The translations under genes were made by a program, and so were the position numbers. This document shows positions 21,101 to 32,370 of a DNA stretch of 64,000 bases, piece by piece (positions within the stretch are counted from its first letter, which is position 1; every line of letters begins with the position of its first letter). A model generated the notes under the pieces. That model had not been told where the DNA came from and searched no databases. It saw nothing but the letters and a program-made list of their open reading frames with translations. Location of the stretch: assembly GCA_009746045.1 (NCBI GenBank), contig RPFO01000065.1, positions 7,310,862-7,374,861 on the forward strand, read 5' to 3'. The DNA is from Mesostigma viride. Lineage: Eukaryota > Streptophyta > Mesostigmatophyceae > Mesostigmatales > Mesostigmataceae.

Positions 21101-22108
21101 GGTGGGTGGGTGGGTGGGTGGGTGGGTGGGTGGGTGGGTGGGTGGGTGGGTGGGTGGGTGGGTGGGTGGGTGGGTGGGTGGGTGGGTGGGTGGGTGGGTG
21201 GGTGGGTGGGTGGGTGGGTGGGTGGGTGGGTGGGTGGGTGGGTGGGTGGGTGGGTGGGTGGGTGGGTGGGTGGGTGGTGGGTGGGTGGGTGGGTGGGTGG
21301 GTGGGTGGGTGGGTGGGTGGGTGGGTGGGTGGGTGGGTGGGTGGGTGGGTGGGTGGGTGGGTGGGTGGGTGGGTGGGTGGGTGGGTGGGTGGGTGGGTGG
21401 GTGGGTGGGTGGGTGGGTGGGTGGGTGGGTGGGTGGGTGGGTGGGTGGTGGGTGGGTGGGTGGGTGGGTGGGTGGGGTGGGTGGGTGGGTGGGTGGGTGG
21501 GTGCATGGGTGGGTGGGTGGGTGGGTGGGTGGGTGGGTGGGTGGGTGGGTGGGTGGGTGGGTGGGTGGGTGGGTGGGTGGGTGGGTGGGTGGGTGGGTGG
21601 GTGGGTGGGTGGGTGGGTGGGTGGGTGGGTGGGTGGGTGGGTGGGTGGGTGGGTGGGTGGGTGGGTGGGTGGGTGGGTGGGTGGGTGGGTGGTGGGTGGG
21701 TGGGTGGGTGGTGTGTGGGTGGGTGGGTGGGTGGGTGGGTGGGTGGGTGGGTGGGTGGGTGGGTGGGTGGGTGGGTGGGTGGGTGGGTGGGTGGGTGGGT
21801 GGGTGGGTGGGTGGGTGGGTGGGTGGGTGGGTGGGTGCATGGATGGGTGGGTGGGTGGGTGGGTGGGTGGGTGGGTGGGTGGGTGGGTGGGTGGGTGGGT
21901 GGGTGGGTGGGTGGGTGGGTGGGTGGGTGGGTGGGTGGGTGGGTGGGTGGGTGGGTGGGTGGGTGGGTGGGTGGTGGGTGGGTGGGTGGGTGGGTGGGTG
22001 GGTGGGTGGGTGGGTGGGTGGGTGGGTGCATGGGTGGGTGAGTGAGCGAGTGAGTGAGTGAGTGAGTGAGTGAGTGAGTGAGTGAGTGAGTGAGTGAGTG
22101 AGTGAGTG
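18172..22108 (+). repeat. 3.9-kb GTGA / GTGG tetranucleotide array
   Basis: About 2.85 kb of (GTGA)n (18172 to about 21021) with no interruption that I could see. Then about 1.0 kb of (GTGG)n (to about 22036) with occasional TGCATGGG, GTGTG or missing-base interruptions, and a last 70 bp of (GTGA)n. All six frames stay open across large parts of it only because the unit contains no stop in most phases. Confidence 0.97.
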
Positions 22109-22110
22109 AT

Positions 22111-22240
22111 CCCTTAACCTAGACTTCCTCTAACGTGGTGTACGTATCTCCCTTGCTGTCGGACCATACCGTCTCGATCTTCAAAGCCCCGCCACTCTGA
22201 TGTACTTCTACGACCCGCCCGTCAAAACGGGCTCATGGCA
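22111..22240 (-). pseudogene. C-terminal fragment of an unidentified ORF
   Basis: Minus strand reads FDGRVVEVHQSGGALKIETV then WSDSKGDTYTTLEEV and a stop just before the GTGA array. The pattern of a beta-rich FxGxVVxV...VxWSDGD-x-x-x-x-L is like the small chromo/tudor-like ends of some retroelement polyproteins. An in-frame TGA lies just upstream, so it is broken or spliced. Identity is uncertain. Confidence 0.35.
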
Positions 22241-22573
22241 GAACCCCACAAGGCGTGCACAGCCTCTCCCTTCTACTGCGTGCAGTCTGCATGACATTGC
22301 TCAGCAAAGTGTGCCGCGCATGCAGCTTTTGATGTCGCTGTGGCAGCTTGCTCCGTTTTGAAACCATGGCAAAGTGCACGTGTGGATGGTCATCTAAGGC
22401 CTGGAGGGTTGCAAGAGTTATAGCTTACGCGCTGCGGTCAGCGACGGAGTGTGGACAGCCTGCATGCCGTGATGCACCAACTGTCGAGTGTTGAACTATG
22501 ATTTCCTACACCGACGCGGTCAGGCCCGGCCCACCCGCCCCACCGCCTGGGAGCATGAGCTTGCTATATACTG
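22240..22573. other. No feature recognised
   Basis: GC-balanced sequence between the ORF fragment and the CACTA-like terminus. No reading frame, repeat or RNA gene is recognised. Confidence 0.4.
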
Positions 22574-22586
22574 CACTAGGAACTCG

Positions 22587-22930
22587 CTACTGAGAAAACT
22601 GAGATTTCCAGAGATTTCCTGAGATTTCCTGAGAAAAAAACTGAGATTTCCTGAGATTTCCTGAGATGTTCCTGAGATTTCCTGAGATTTTCCTGAGATT
22701 TCCTGAGATTTCCTGAGAAAGTGACCTGAGATTTCCTGAGATTGGCCTGAGAAAATTGGCTTTTTCTCAGGAAATCTCAGGAAATCTCAGGGCTAAGTGG
22801 AAACTGAGATTTTACGTGGACACTGAGATTTTTTTTTCTCAGGCTGAAAATCTCAGGGCATTTTCTCAGGCGCTGAAAATCTCAGGGCATTTTCTCAGGC
22901 GCTTAAAATCTCAGGGCATTTTCTCAGGCA
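22587..22930 (+). repeat. CTGAG-word subterminal array, left
   Basis: About 160 bp of CTGAGATTTC units on the plus strand followed by about 175 bp of the complementary GAAATCTCAG/TTTTCTCAGG words. The two halves can therefore pair with each other. Confidence 0.85.
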
Positions 22931-23403
22931 TGCCATTGCCAGAATTAAATGTGTATTCTAACAAGCATAACACCATCATGCAATAAATCCAACAATTCAT
23001 TAATGAATTAAATACGTTATTAGCACATCTTGTGGTATTAGGCGTGGCATTCATGGCATCACGCTGTTTGATAGTAATGAACTTATGTTTCATTGTGGCA
23101 TTCTGTGACTCATCATTTCAATACCATCAAAATATAAAACATCGACTCAAAACTGCTCTCATCCTATTTCTGGATTGCTAGCTGATGGCTCATGGCCATA
23201 TAACAGCTGGCATGCCAGAGCCCAGCAACGGTGGTTTCACTCAATATTGATGTGTACGTCTTCTCGTCGAGCTTGTATGCTCCACGATCTGCATCAAGTC
23301 ATCCCCCAAAGAAAGAAAGCATACAGAAAGCAAGGAGTTAAATTTACAAACATGATAATAATGCCATATGCAACATGATATTCCAAGAATGATATAGAAG
23401 GCG

Positions 23404-24560
23404 GGCATGCTGCCATGCATTGCGTGACTGCGTGCAGGCGTGCAGCTAGGTGTGCGTGCGTGGGCGAGTGTGTGCAGTTGTGCATGAGTGCGTTTGTGCA
23501 GGCGTGCCTTGGCGGGTGGGTTGATGGCTGTGTGCAGGCGTGCGTGCGTGAGTGGGTGCGTGAGAGTGTGCAGCTATGTGTGCGTGTGCGTGCACTTGTG
23601 CATGTGTGCGTTTGTGCAGGCGTGCCTTGGTGGGTGGGTTGATGGCTGCGTGCATGCGTGCGTGCGAGGGTAGGTGCGTGGGAGTGTGCAGCTAGGTGTG
23701 CGTGCGTGCAGTCGGTGGGCGTGGTGAAGTCTCCGGGGTGTCGCTGTGGACATGGGTGGGGCACTGGACTCGTGGGTGATACCGTTGTGGGAGGTGAATT
23801 GGGTGGGTACTCGTGGTCCTGGGTATTGTAGAGTGTGTGTGTGTGTGTGTTGGACTATTGGGGGGACCCCCCCCTTTGGCGGGGGTCATGGGGGACATTG
23901 TTATGGGTTGATTATGTAGTAGTTGTGAGTCGCAGTTGTAGGTAGCTCGTGCGTAGGTCACAGGTTCGTGTGAGGGTTGGGGATGCTTGGGTTGCGTGGG
24001 TGGCTTGGGTATGGTACGTAGGCGGGCTTGCCGGTGGTCGGTGCAGCAGTGTCAGTTATGGTTGAGTGGACAGCTGATTGGTTGCCCCGGAGGCCGGGGT
24101 GGATGGTTATGCTTCACGTGGATGGTGGGGTGGAGTCATCGTATGTTGGGGCAGCGGGGGCGGGGTGGGCGGGGTGCAGTGGTGTAGGGGAACCTCGTTG
24201 TGGGGCGGTAGGTTTGTTTAGTAGGTGGTTTGTTATGTTGGTGTGGAAGGTGGTGTATGTAATACGGAAGGGTGGTAGTCAGATAGGTTGGTTTGGGGGG
24301 ACTCAAGGTGGATGGTCGGGTGGGTCATCGGATGGTTTGGGGGAGGAGGGCGGTGTTACGGTGTTGTGGGGGACCTCAGCGTGGGGGCGAGAGTAGTCCG
24401 TAGTCAGGTGGGGATGGATAACGGCATGTGGATGTCTGTGACGTATATTTGTGGGTGGGGCGGGTATGGAACAGGCAGGGGAGTGGGGCGAGTGGGAGTT
24501 AGCGGGGTGGAGGGTGCTGGCATTGTGGCGGGATGGTTGGAGGCACACGGACACACGTAA
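23404..24560 (+). repeat. GT-skewed block with ~118-bp tandem unit
   Basis: About 1.15 kb in which the plus strand is dominated by G and T. Its first 300 bp contain about 2.5 copies of a ~118-bp unit: GCGTGCCTTGG-GGGTGGGTTGATGGCTG occurs at about 23502 and 23620. Open frames here follow from the base composition and are not called as genes. Confidence 0.7.
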
Positions 24561-24745
24561 TGGCAAGAGTAACTGCATGCATAGCAACATTGGACCAGCT
24601 GTTCCTAGAACATCTGCAACCCTCAGCATGCAACAACCAACAGCAACTGACAACTGCCGACAGTGACAACGTTAGCAAGATGTGACGCCAAGTCCACTGG
24701 AGACCCCGATGTAATTTCAGGTGGTTCCCAGTCCTGCCGTGTACT

Positions 24746-25057
24746 TCACTTAATTCGGGGCCGCACACTTCGTTTGGTGCAGCAAGGGCTCGTGGCCGGT
24801 ATGGTGGTAGCCGGTAGGCTTGATTGCCATGGATATCCGGCGTGGCGGAGGGGCCGCAGGGAGCGAGGCACCATGGAGGAGGCGATGGAGCGATTGAAGA
24901 AATGTAGGCAGTAGCCCGGTGCCCAGCAGCAGCGGAAGTGGAAATATTGCTTGACGCGGTGCGTGCGGGGGATGGGTAGGCACTGCCTGCCATCACCCGG
25001 ACATTTCCTGTTACGGCACAGCCCGCAGTCGGCCATATTGGAGCAGACGGGCCTTGC
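24746..25057 (-). CDS. Possible Cys-rich zinc-binding ORF, unrecognised
   Basis: Minus strand reads CSNMADCGLCRNRKCPGDGR followed by QCL, which gives Cys spaced C-x5-C-x2-C-x4-C-x6-C, then a basic stretch and CC/C. The spacing is compatible with a small zinc-binding module, but it matches no family that I can name. The frame extends upstream without a start. It lies in the interior of the candidate CACTA element and may be a remnant of its coding region. Confidence 0.25.
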   Translation of the reverse strand, partial: ARPVCSNMADCGLCRNRKCPGDGRQCLPIPRTHRVKQYFHFRCCWAPGYCLHFFNRSIASSMVPRSLRPLRHAGYPWQSSLPATTIPATSPCCTKRSVRPRIK

Positions 25058-25573
25058 TGCGAATCGAGGGCGTGATATTGCACGGGAAAAATCATGCCGA
25101 GAGTCTCAGGGCGTCTCGCATGGCGACAGCTGCAGCGTGAGGGCCGACAAGCTCGAGATGCAGGTCTCGTCGGTACATGTGGGCCACTGGTGAGGTCGCC
25201 AATGTGATGGAGCCCTCTCCATCGTGCCAGTCGGACATCACTCAACAGCCAACAACGATCTTTTGTGCGACCAGCAGCCTCCGAATTCCCTAAGTCCGGA
25301 CTCCGGACGCAGCGCCCCTCTCCAACGGACTGCACGCGGAAATTTGAAATTCAGCCCGAAGGGCACGCGCCGCGCCAGAGCTGGCACAGGAAGTGGACGT
25401 TGCACGTGAATTGGAGAACGCCACCGTGACAAAGACCAAGGCGATAACGGCAGGTACGCAGCCTTGGCAGCGCCATAATTTTACTTGGACACCATGCGCG
25501 GTGCTGTAGGCAGCCATATATATATCATTCACAGTGACTCGATGTAAAGTCGGGTGGTGTAATAGCGACATCA

Positions 25574-25606
25574 CCGGGCCCGCTACGTTTTTTGTAGCGG
25601 GCCCGG
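25574..25606. other. Perfect 13-bp stem hairpin
   Basis: CCGGGCCCGCTAC (25574-25586), a GTTTTTT loop, then GTAGCGGGCCCGG (25594-25606). Very GC-rich stem; no gene is adjacent. Confidence 0.7.
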
Positions 25607-25818
25607 CACCAACCAAGTGACGTGACTCTGCCAGATGATGATTTGATAACGCAGATGATTTGATAACGCAGTTCAGCATTATCAAACGTGAACGTCAAGC
25701 ACTCAATCGGCGAGTTTTTCGTGAGCCAGGAAGCGCTCTTCTCTAGGTATTCCTGTGGTTTCGCAGTTCCCTACATCTTGTGAGGTACATAGGGACAGTT
25801 TAGGTGAGAATACCAGGC

Positions 25819-25919
<101 letters not shown>

Positions 25920-26542
25920 CACTATCTCACTTTCTCGGTCCAAAAATCAAGCCATCACTCACAAACAGCCACGCGACTGCTGTGCTCTCACGCCGTCTCA
26001 TTACACACAACTGATTTAGGTAATGCAACGTTGTTGGCGCGTCAAGGCGTCGGGTATTCATCTCACTTAAGATCGTTGTGTGTTCCCTTTGCTGCTTTGC
26101 TGGATAACGCATGTTTCCCTTGCATGCAGGCAATCTACCTAACACAACCATGGCGCACACATCGGCCAGCCCAGCATGGCGGGGAGGGCACCTGCGGACA
26201 CAGATTTTGTAGGCTCTGAGCCCTCGTCACATCGCTGTAGCACTGGACAGTCTCCTGCGGTAAATTTCTAGAAAGTCGTCCATTAATTTCAGCAATGATC
26301 GCTGGGACAGCCCTACGCGGATGTTATACTGCATTTGTAAGATGCTTGTGGCTGTGCATCTTGCCCGCCACCCTCGGACTGTGATTGAGTGCACTTCTCC
26401 TTCATGTGTTTTGTCAGTACAGTTTGTCATGCTAATGTAATGCAGAAAACCGCAATTCAGGCAGCAAGGTAGCAGCCATGTTGATTTTGATGATGATGAT
26501 GATGATGATGACTCGGGTTAGGTGAGTTAGGTTAATATTGTG

Positions 26543-26712
26543 CGGAAACCTTTTTGCCACTTGGGCTACTCAGGTTCCGCACAATATTACCGGCGATAAC
26601 CACTCGCCGGACACTCAAGTTCACGACGTTGTGAACTTGAGTGTCCGGCGAGTGGTTATCGCCGGTAATATTGTGCGGAACCTGAGAAGCCCAAGTGGCA
26701 AAAAGGTTTCCG
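26543..26712. repeat. 170-bp near-perfect palindrome with no spacer
   Basis: Two ~85-bp arms meet at 26627/26628 (TCACGACGTTGTGA at the centre). Reading both arms I find only two mismatched pairs, at 26625/26630 and in the CTACTCAGG/CCTGAGAAG segment. The left flank and left arm also contain a shorter inverted pair (TAATATTGTGCGGA ... TCCGCACAATATTA), so the left half can fold alone. Confidence 0.92.
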
Positions 26713-26759
26713 TCTTTTGAACTTGTTGATTTTAATGAAATAAGTTTACCTGTGCGTGG

Positions 26760-27070
26760 TGTTGATTTGTCAGTTTGCTACGCCTTTGGTTGTCATGTTG
26801 ACGTTTGTCATGTTAACATTTGTGGACATTTTGTCATGTTAACAATTTTTTGGCCTTCGTTTGTTAACGTCTTGACATTTCTTGACACATCACCTTGGTT
26901 TGTCAGTGTATTGACATTTTTTTCCGTGTTGATATGTTGATATTTCAAAGATTGTCAAGGTTTTGTCAACCTTTCAACATTCTGTCAAGGTTTGTCAAGC
27001 CTTTGATGTTGTCATGTCAAGCTTTTGTCAAGTTCTGTCAAGGTTTGTCAAGGTCATGGCAGTTGATATG
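26760..27070 (+). repeat. TTTGTCA-word region
   Basis: A 300-bp stretch packed with TTTGTCA, TTGACA and GTCAAG words in both orientations. It resembles in style the CTGAG arrays but has a different word. The same words fill the small element at 27461-27530. Confidence 0.65.
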
Positions 27071-27460
27071 TCAAGAATCTAGTAGTATTACTAATTTGGC
27101 AATGTAAGGTAATCCGACACTATTCAGGGCATCACCGAGTACGCGGCCAATCCAGAAGGGGCGGACTGACTGACCACCAATCCGCGCGAAGCTCCCAGCG
27201 CACGGAAGAACTGCCAACCAATCCGCGCAAAGCTCCCAGCGAGCGAAGCGAGCGGCCGCTTTAGCGGCCTCCTCTCTGGAGGGCAGCGAAGGAGACCGTC
27301 AGTCCGTCACGATTCCTCTCCGGAGTGCAGCGAAGGAGTACGCTTCTACGAACTACAGTATGCGTCTACAGTGGGCAGCGGGCAGTCCCTCCATGGTCTC
27401 TCTACCGCCAAAAATTGATTAAAATTTTTTTTTTTTTTTGGCTGTGCGAAGCCAGCGGGT
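27071..27460. other. No gene recognised
   Basis: Contains a local duplication (CAATCCGCGC-AAGCTCCCAGCG at about 27178 and 27219) and GGAG-GCAGCGAAGGAG repeats (about 27280 and 27322). No coding potential is recognised. Confidence 0.45.
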
Positions 27461-27530
27461 CACACTAGAACTATTTGACAATTCTAGACAAACAATTGTC
27501 AAAGTTTGTCAACACTCCGTTCCTAGTGTG
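27461..27530. mobile_element. 70-bp micro-element with CACTAG termini
   Basis: CACACTAGAAC at the left and GTTCCTAGTGTG at the right are inverted copies with one missing base. The 47-bp interior consists of TTTGACAATT / AATTGTCAAAG words. It looks like a maximally deleted CACTA-type element of a second family. Confidence 0.5.
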
Positions 27531-27544
27531 GCAGCGAGGATGGC

Positions 27545-27960
27545 ATGCCTGCACCAAGGAAGAGGAGGGGTAAGCAGCCTGCAGCAGAAACTGATTCCTC
27601 CATCTGCAGCGGCAGTGATAATGGTAGCCAAGAGGATGTGGCTCCACCTAGCAGCGACAGTGATGACCCATGCAGCTACAATGCGTCTGAACCTGCACGG
27701 GGAAGCGTGGACGGAGGGGGAGAGGAAGGAGGCAGCCTGCAGCAGAAAATGCTGCTGATTCTGCCCGTGGTGGCGATGGCCGCGAGTATGCGGCTGAACC
27801 TACGCGGGGGAATCGTGGGCAGAGGGGGAGAGGGGGTAGGCAGCACAAGAATGTGGCTGAACCTAGCCGGGGCGACCTTGCACCAACGAGGAGAAGTGCA
27901 AGGGCGTATGGAAAAGTGAGCTACGCTGAAGCAGATTGTAGCAATTCGTCTAGTGACTGA
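27545..27960 (+). pseudogene. Low-complexity basic/acidic ORF with a frameshift
   Basis: From ATG 27545 reads MPAPRKRRGKQPAAETDSSI, then Ser/Asp/Gly-rich sequence. After about 27740 the sensible frame shifts to QPAAENAADSARGGDGREYA, a RGRGGR AT-hook-like motif, and an Asp/Ser-rich end with a stop at about 27960. The QPAAE phrase occurs in both parts, so there is an internal repeat. No family is recognised. It could be the N-terminus of a transposase or a host nuclear protein. Confidence 0.35.
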
Positions 27961-28083
27961 AATTGATGTTCTTAGCAAACTTGAAGAGCTGTACTCCAAC
28001 TGCACGAGAAATTATTATAATTTGTAATCAAAGCGATTTCTGGTTGCGTGGTATGAATGCGATTTCTCTGTGTGCATGAGGTT

Positions 28084-28420
28084 TCTCAGTTTTTCTCAGG
28101 CCTTAAGTTTCCCAGATTTTCTCAGTCTCAGATTTTCTCAGGCAGCAACCTGAGAAAAAACCGGGCGCCTGAGAAATTTCGTTCCTGAGAAAAAAAAATC
28201 TCAGGCCAGGCGACTTTCTCAGGCTGATCTCAGTTTTTTCTCAGTTTTCTCAGTTTTCTCAGGTGATTTTCTCAGTTTTCCTGAGAAAACTGAGATTTTT
28301 CTCAGTTGATCTCAGGAAATCTCAGGAAATCTCAGGACATCTCAGGAAATCTCAGGAAATCTCAGGCAGCCTTCCTGAGAAAACTGAGAAAACTGAGAAA
28401 AACTGAGAAAAATCTCAGAT
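28084..28420 (-). repeat. CTGAG-word subterminal array, right
   Basis: Mirror of the left array. The outer 150 bp, read on the minus strand, repeat CTGAGATTTC units and TCTCAGTTTT words. The inner part has TTTTCTCAGG and CCTGAGAAAA words. It ends 3 bp before GAGTTCCTAGTG. Confidence 0.85.
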
Positions 28421-28434
28421 CTGAGTTCCTAGTG

Positions 28435-28929
28435 TGCCCTTTCCAGGAGTGCGAGTAAAACACGGAAGCAGTCAGAGTCCCGCATCATGAACGAACAGCA
28501 GCCACATCTGTGACTTTCACCAAGAGCTCCTCTGCGGGCCAGGGCATGCCATCACCGCACGTCACCGCAGGTCTTTTGATGATAAGAAAGTCTCTGCGGG
28601 AGATAACGCCGGGATTAACAGTCACAATATCCGATCCGCAGACGCAATGGTTCGTGCACCACCGCTCTGAATCTGCAGGAGGATTGGAGGCAACTGTAGG
28701 CACCACAAGCACGCCAAGCGCGGCAGGCAGGTGCTCAGCCAGACAGCCACACGTCGCACCTATACTGAATGGCAGTTTGCACCTGGTGCCGGCGGTCGCT
28801 GCATGCATAACACATCAATCCGAAAACCCATTTTCTTCCCCTGGAAAATATTTGGAGATGGAATAATGGTCAGTTTGGCCTCAAATTTGGCACCAAGGTT
28901 CCTTATCAGATATCTTATGATGCCATGTG
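28435..28929. other. No gene recognised
   Basis: Spacer between the candidate CACTA element and the 184-bp satellite. Short open frames on both strands have no recognisable motif. Confidence 0.4.
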
Positions 28930-29960
28930 GTCAAAAAAATTTTTGGGAACTCGTTGGCAGCATGGTAACATGGTGACATTTGCTAGCAAAAAATACCGTA
29001 ATTTCAGCACTTTCTGGCATGTATGCATATATAAAGACATCAAATGAACTCAGTTGGGCCTGGGACTTTGCACATGATCTAAACACATCCCATGCAGCAT
29101 GCCCACAAAGTTTCAGGCTGGTTGGATGACAAATAGGTGCATGACAAATGCTAGCATAAATGCCCCCAAAATGCAGTTTTCCATGGTTTTTCAAGGGTCT
29201 TATTACACATATGCATACATAATGACACCAAATGAACTCAGTTGGGCCTGGGACTTTGCACATGATCTAAACACATCCCATGCAGCATGCCCACAAAGTT
29301 TCAGGCTGGTTGGATGACAAAATGGTGACTGATGCTAGCATAAATACCCCCAAAATGCAGTTTTTCATGGTTTTCCAAGGGTCTTATCACACATATGCAT
29401 ACATAATGACACCAAATGAACTCAGTTGGAGCTGGAACTTTGCACATGTTCTAAACAGATCCCATGCAGCATGCCCACAAAGTTTCAGGCTGGTTGGATG
29501 ACAAAATGGTGACTGATGCTAGCATAAATACCCCCAAAATGCAGTTTTTCATGGTTTTCCACGGGTTTTATCACGCATGTGCATACATAATGACACCAAA
29601 TGAGCTCTGTTGGAGCTGGAACTTTGCACATGTTCTAAACACATCCCATGCAGCATGCCCACAAAGTTTCAGGCTGGTTGGATGACAAAATGGTGACTGA
29701 TGCTGGCGAACCCCCCCCCAAAAAAATGCAGTTTTCCTTGGTTTTCCAAGGGTTCCAACACATGGGTGCCTATATATCAATGAACTCAGTTAAGCCTAGA
29801 ACTTTGCACAGCTCATAAAAACATCTATGTTAACTGCCCACAAGAAATTCAGACTGTTTGCATGACAAATAGGTGACAGATGCTAGCAAACATAGCACAA
29901 AAATGCAGTTCCTACTAGTAATTGTTTTTCAAGGGTTTCATCCCATAGTTCCATGTCAAC
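28930..29960 (+). repeat. ~184-bp tandem satellite, 5 to 6 units
   Basis: The phrase CAAATGAACTCAGTTGG recurs at 29042, 29229, 29413 and 29597 and, changed, at 29778, giving periods of 187, 184, 184 and about 181. The central units are nearly identical; the outer units are diverged. Each unit includes CATGCAGCATGCCCACAAAG and AGTTTCAGGCTGGTTGGATG. The frame stays open through some units, but this is a consequence of the period. Confidence 0.92.
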
Positions 29961-30142
29961 CATTCCAGTTTGGGATATATAGTCAGGTTCCCAACAACAC
30001 ATCTAGATGATATATTATGTGATATATTATGTGATATTGCAGGAAGGCAGACTTACGGGCACACACCCATGATACAACGTCAACATGTACATCAACAACA
30101 CACACGTAACTTAGCTAATCTTCATAATAAAAAGCACACCTT

Positions 30143-30574
30143 TCCCACCCACCCACCCACCCACCCACCCACCCACCCACCCACCCACCCACCCACCCAC
30201 CCACCCACCCACCCACCCACCCACCCACCCACCCACCCACCCACCCACCCACGCATCCACCCACCCACCCACCCACCCACCCACCCACCCACCCACCCAC
30301 CCACCCACCCACCCACCCACCCACCCACCCACCCACCCACCCACCCACCCACCCACCCACCCACCCACCCACCCACCCACCCACCCACCCACCCACCCAC
30401 CCACCCACCCACCCACCCACCCACCCACCCACCCACCCACCCACCCACCCACCCACCCACCCACCCACCCACCCACCCACCCACCCACCCACCCACCCAC
30501 CCACCCACCCACCCACCACCCACCCACCCATGCACCCACCCACACCCACCCACCCACCCGCCCACCCACCCATC
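30143..30574 (+). repeat. (CCCA)n array
   Basis: About 430 bp of CCCA units with a few single-base variants near the right end. The minus strand is (TGGG)n and should form G-quadruplexes. Confidence 0.98.
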
Positions 30575-30582
30575 CATATAAC

Positions 30583-31289
<707 letters not shown>

Positions 31290-31307
31290 GCACCCACACA
31301 GTCATGC

Positions 31308-31470
31308 CTTCCCTCCCTCCCTCCCTCCCTCCCTCCCTCCCTCCCTCCCTCCCTCCCTCCCTCCCTCCCTCCCTCCCTCCCTCCCTCCCTCCCTCCCTCC
31401 CTCCCTCCCTCCCTCCCTCCCTCCCTCCCTCCCTCCCTCCCTCCCTCCCTCCCTCCCTCCCTCCCTCCCC
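31308..31470 (+). repeat. (CCCT)n array
   Basis: About 160 bp of CCCT units, the third array in the block. Confidence 0.98.
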
Positions 31471-32370
31471 CCGTCATTCATGCATCCGTTCATTCATGCA
31501 TGCATCCACTCGGTTCATTAACATGCCTCCGTTGGTCAGGGGTTCAAAATGATGCAACAGACACCAGAAAAGGGAGAAGGAGCCGCCTCCCCAACGTGCC
31601 GCCCGGCGACGGCAGCGATGGGCCCAGGGGGGTAACGGTGCGCTTTGTCTTGTTCGCCGGGGTGCGCCGGCGGGGTGCGGGCACTGTCGCGTTTTATTTT
31701 GCCCGCCCGCCCCAGTCCTTGTCGCAATGCCTCCTTAGGCCATGGCGGCAGGGTAAGAGTTCTTTTCTCCCGTCGCCGGACGCTTAAACCACTAGAATAC
31801 GCCGGTTAATGACGATAAAAAAGCGGTTTACGACGATAGAAACCAGTAGTAGCTGTTGGTTCTCCCGCACCCCGGGCACACCTAAGACATCGCCAGCTAG
31901 CCCCGCCCGCAGGTCATGCAGCGGACAATGTTTACCCCGGCCCCAAGGGAAGTCATAAATCTGCAAGAAATGGCGTAAAAGCGAATAAATCCACGACATG
32001 CATGGTTGCCCCTGTCAGCGCTCCTAAAATTCTGACTTTTTCGGAAAAATTGCGTGCAACATGGAAACGCAAAATTAAGGGAATCGTTGTGCTGTATTTC
32101 TTCGAAATGCATGATATAAGGAATCGTTCGAAAGTGTGCCCTCCCACCAGGTGCGTCTTAATCTGTGCTAGACATTACCTTGCACACGCACGGGTGGCTG
32201 AGCTCGGCGGGCGAAACTGGCCACTGCTGCGTGTTTGCCCTCGCACACACACAGAAAGTAACTGTTTCCCGACGTTTTTTTTGCAGAATAAATTTCCTTA
32301 CGTTAATGCCGATCGAACAAGCGAAATCCGGTAGAAAATGGCTTCGTAATCCGTGCACAGTAAATTTTCA
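31471..32370. other. No gene recognised
   Basis: Unique-looking sequence between the microsatellite block and the coding exon. It would contain the downstream part (minus strand) of the 32371-33150 gene if that gene continues. No exon could be assigned. Confidence 0.4.

Noticed and set aside
17955-22061. Very long open frames (Thr-His-Pro-Pro and Ser-Leu-Thr-His repeats, and Gly-Gly-Trp-Val on the other strand)
   Set aside because: They are translations of tetranucleotide arrays that contain no stop in those phases. Several frames on both strands are open together, so they are not genes.
23294-23764. Minus-strand His/Thr-rich frame near 23.5 kb
   Set aside because: Product of the GT-rich 118-bp repeat.
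24499-25335. 278-residue minus-strand frame
   Set aside because: Composition follows the GT-skewed strand at one end; no motif, and other frames are open over the same stretch.
28930-29960. CRISPR-like array
   Set aside because: The 184-bp period has no spacer variety, the host is eukaryotic, and the units are contiguous satellite copies.
31308-31470. Telomere-like repeat (CCCT)n
   Set aside because: Plant and algal telomere units are CCCTAAA or CCCTAAAA; this lacks the A run and is followed by ordinary sequence.
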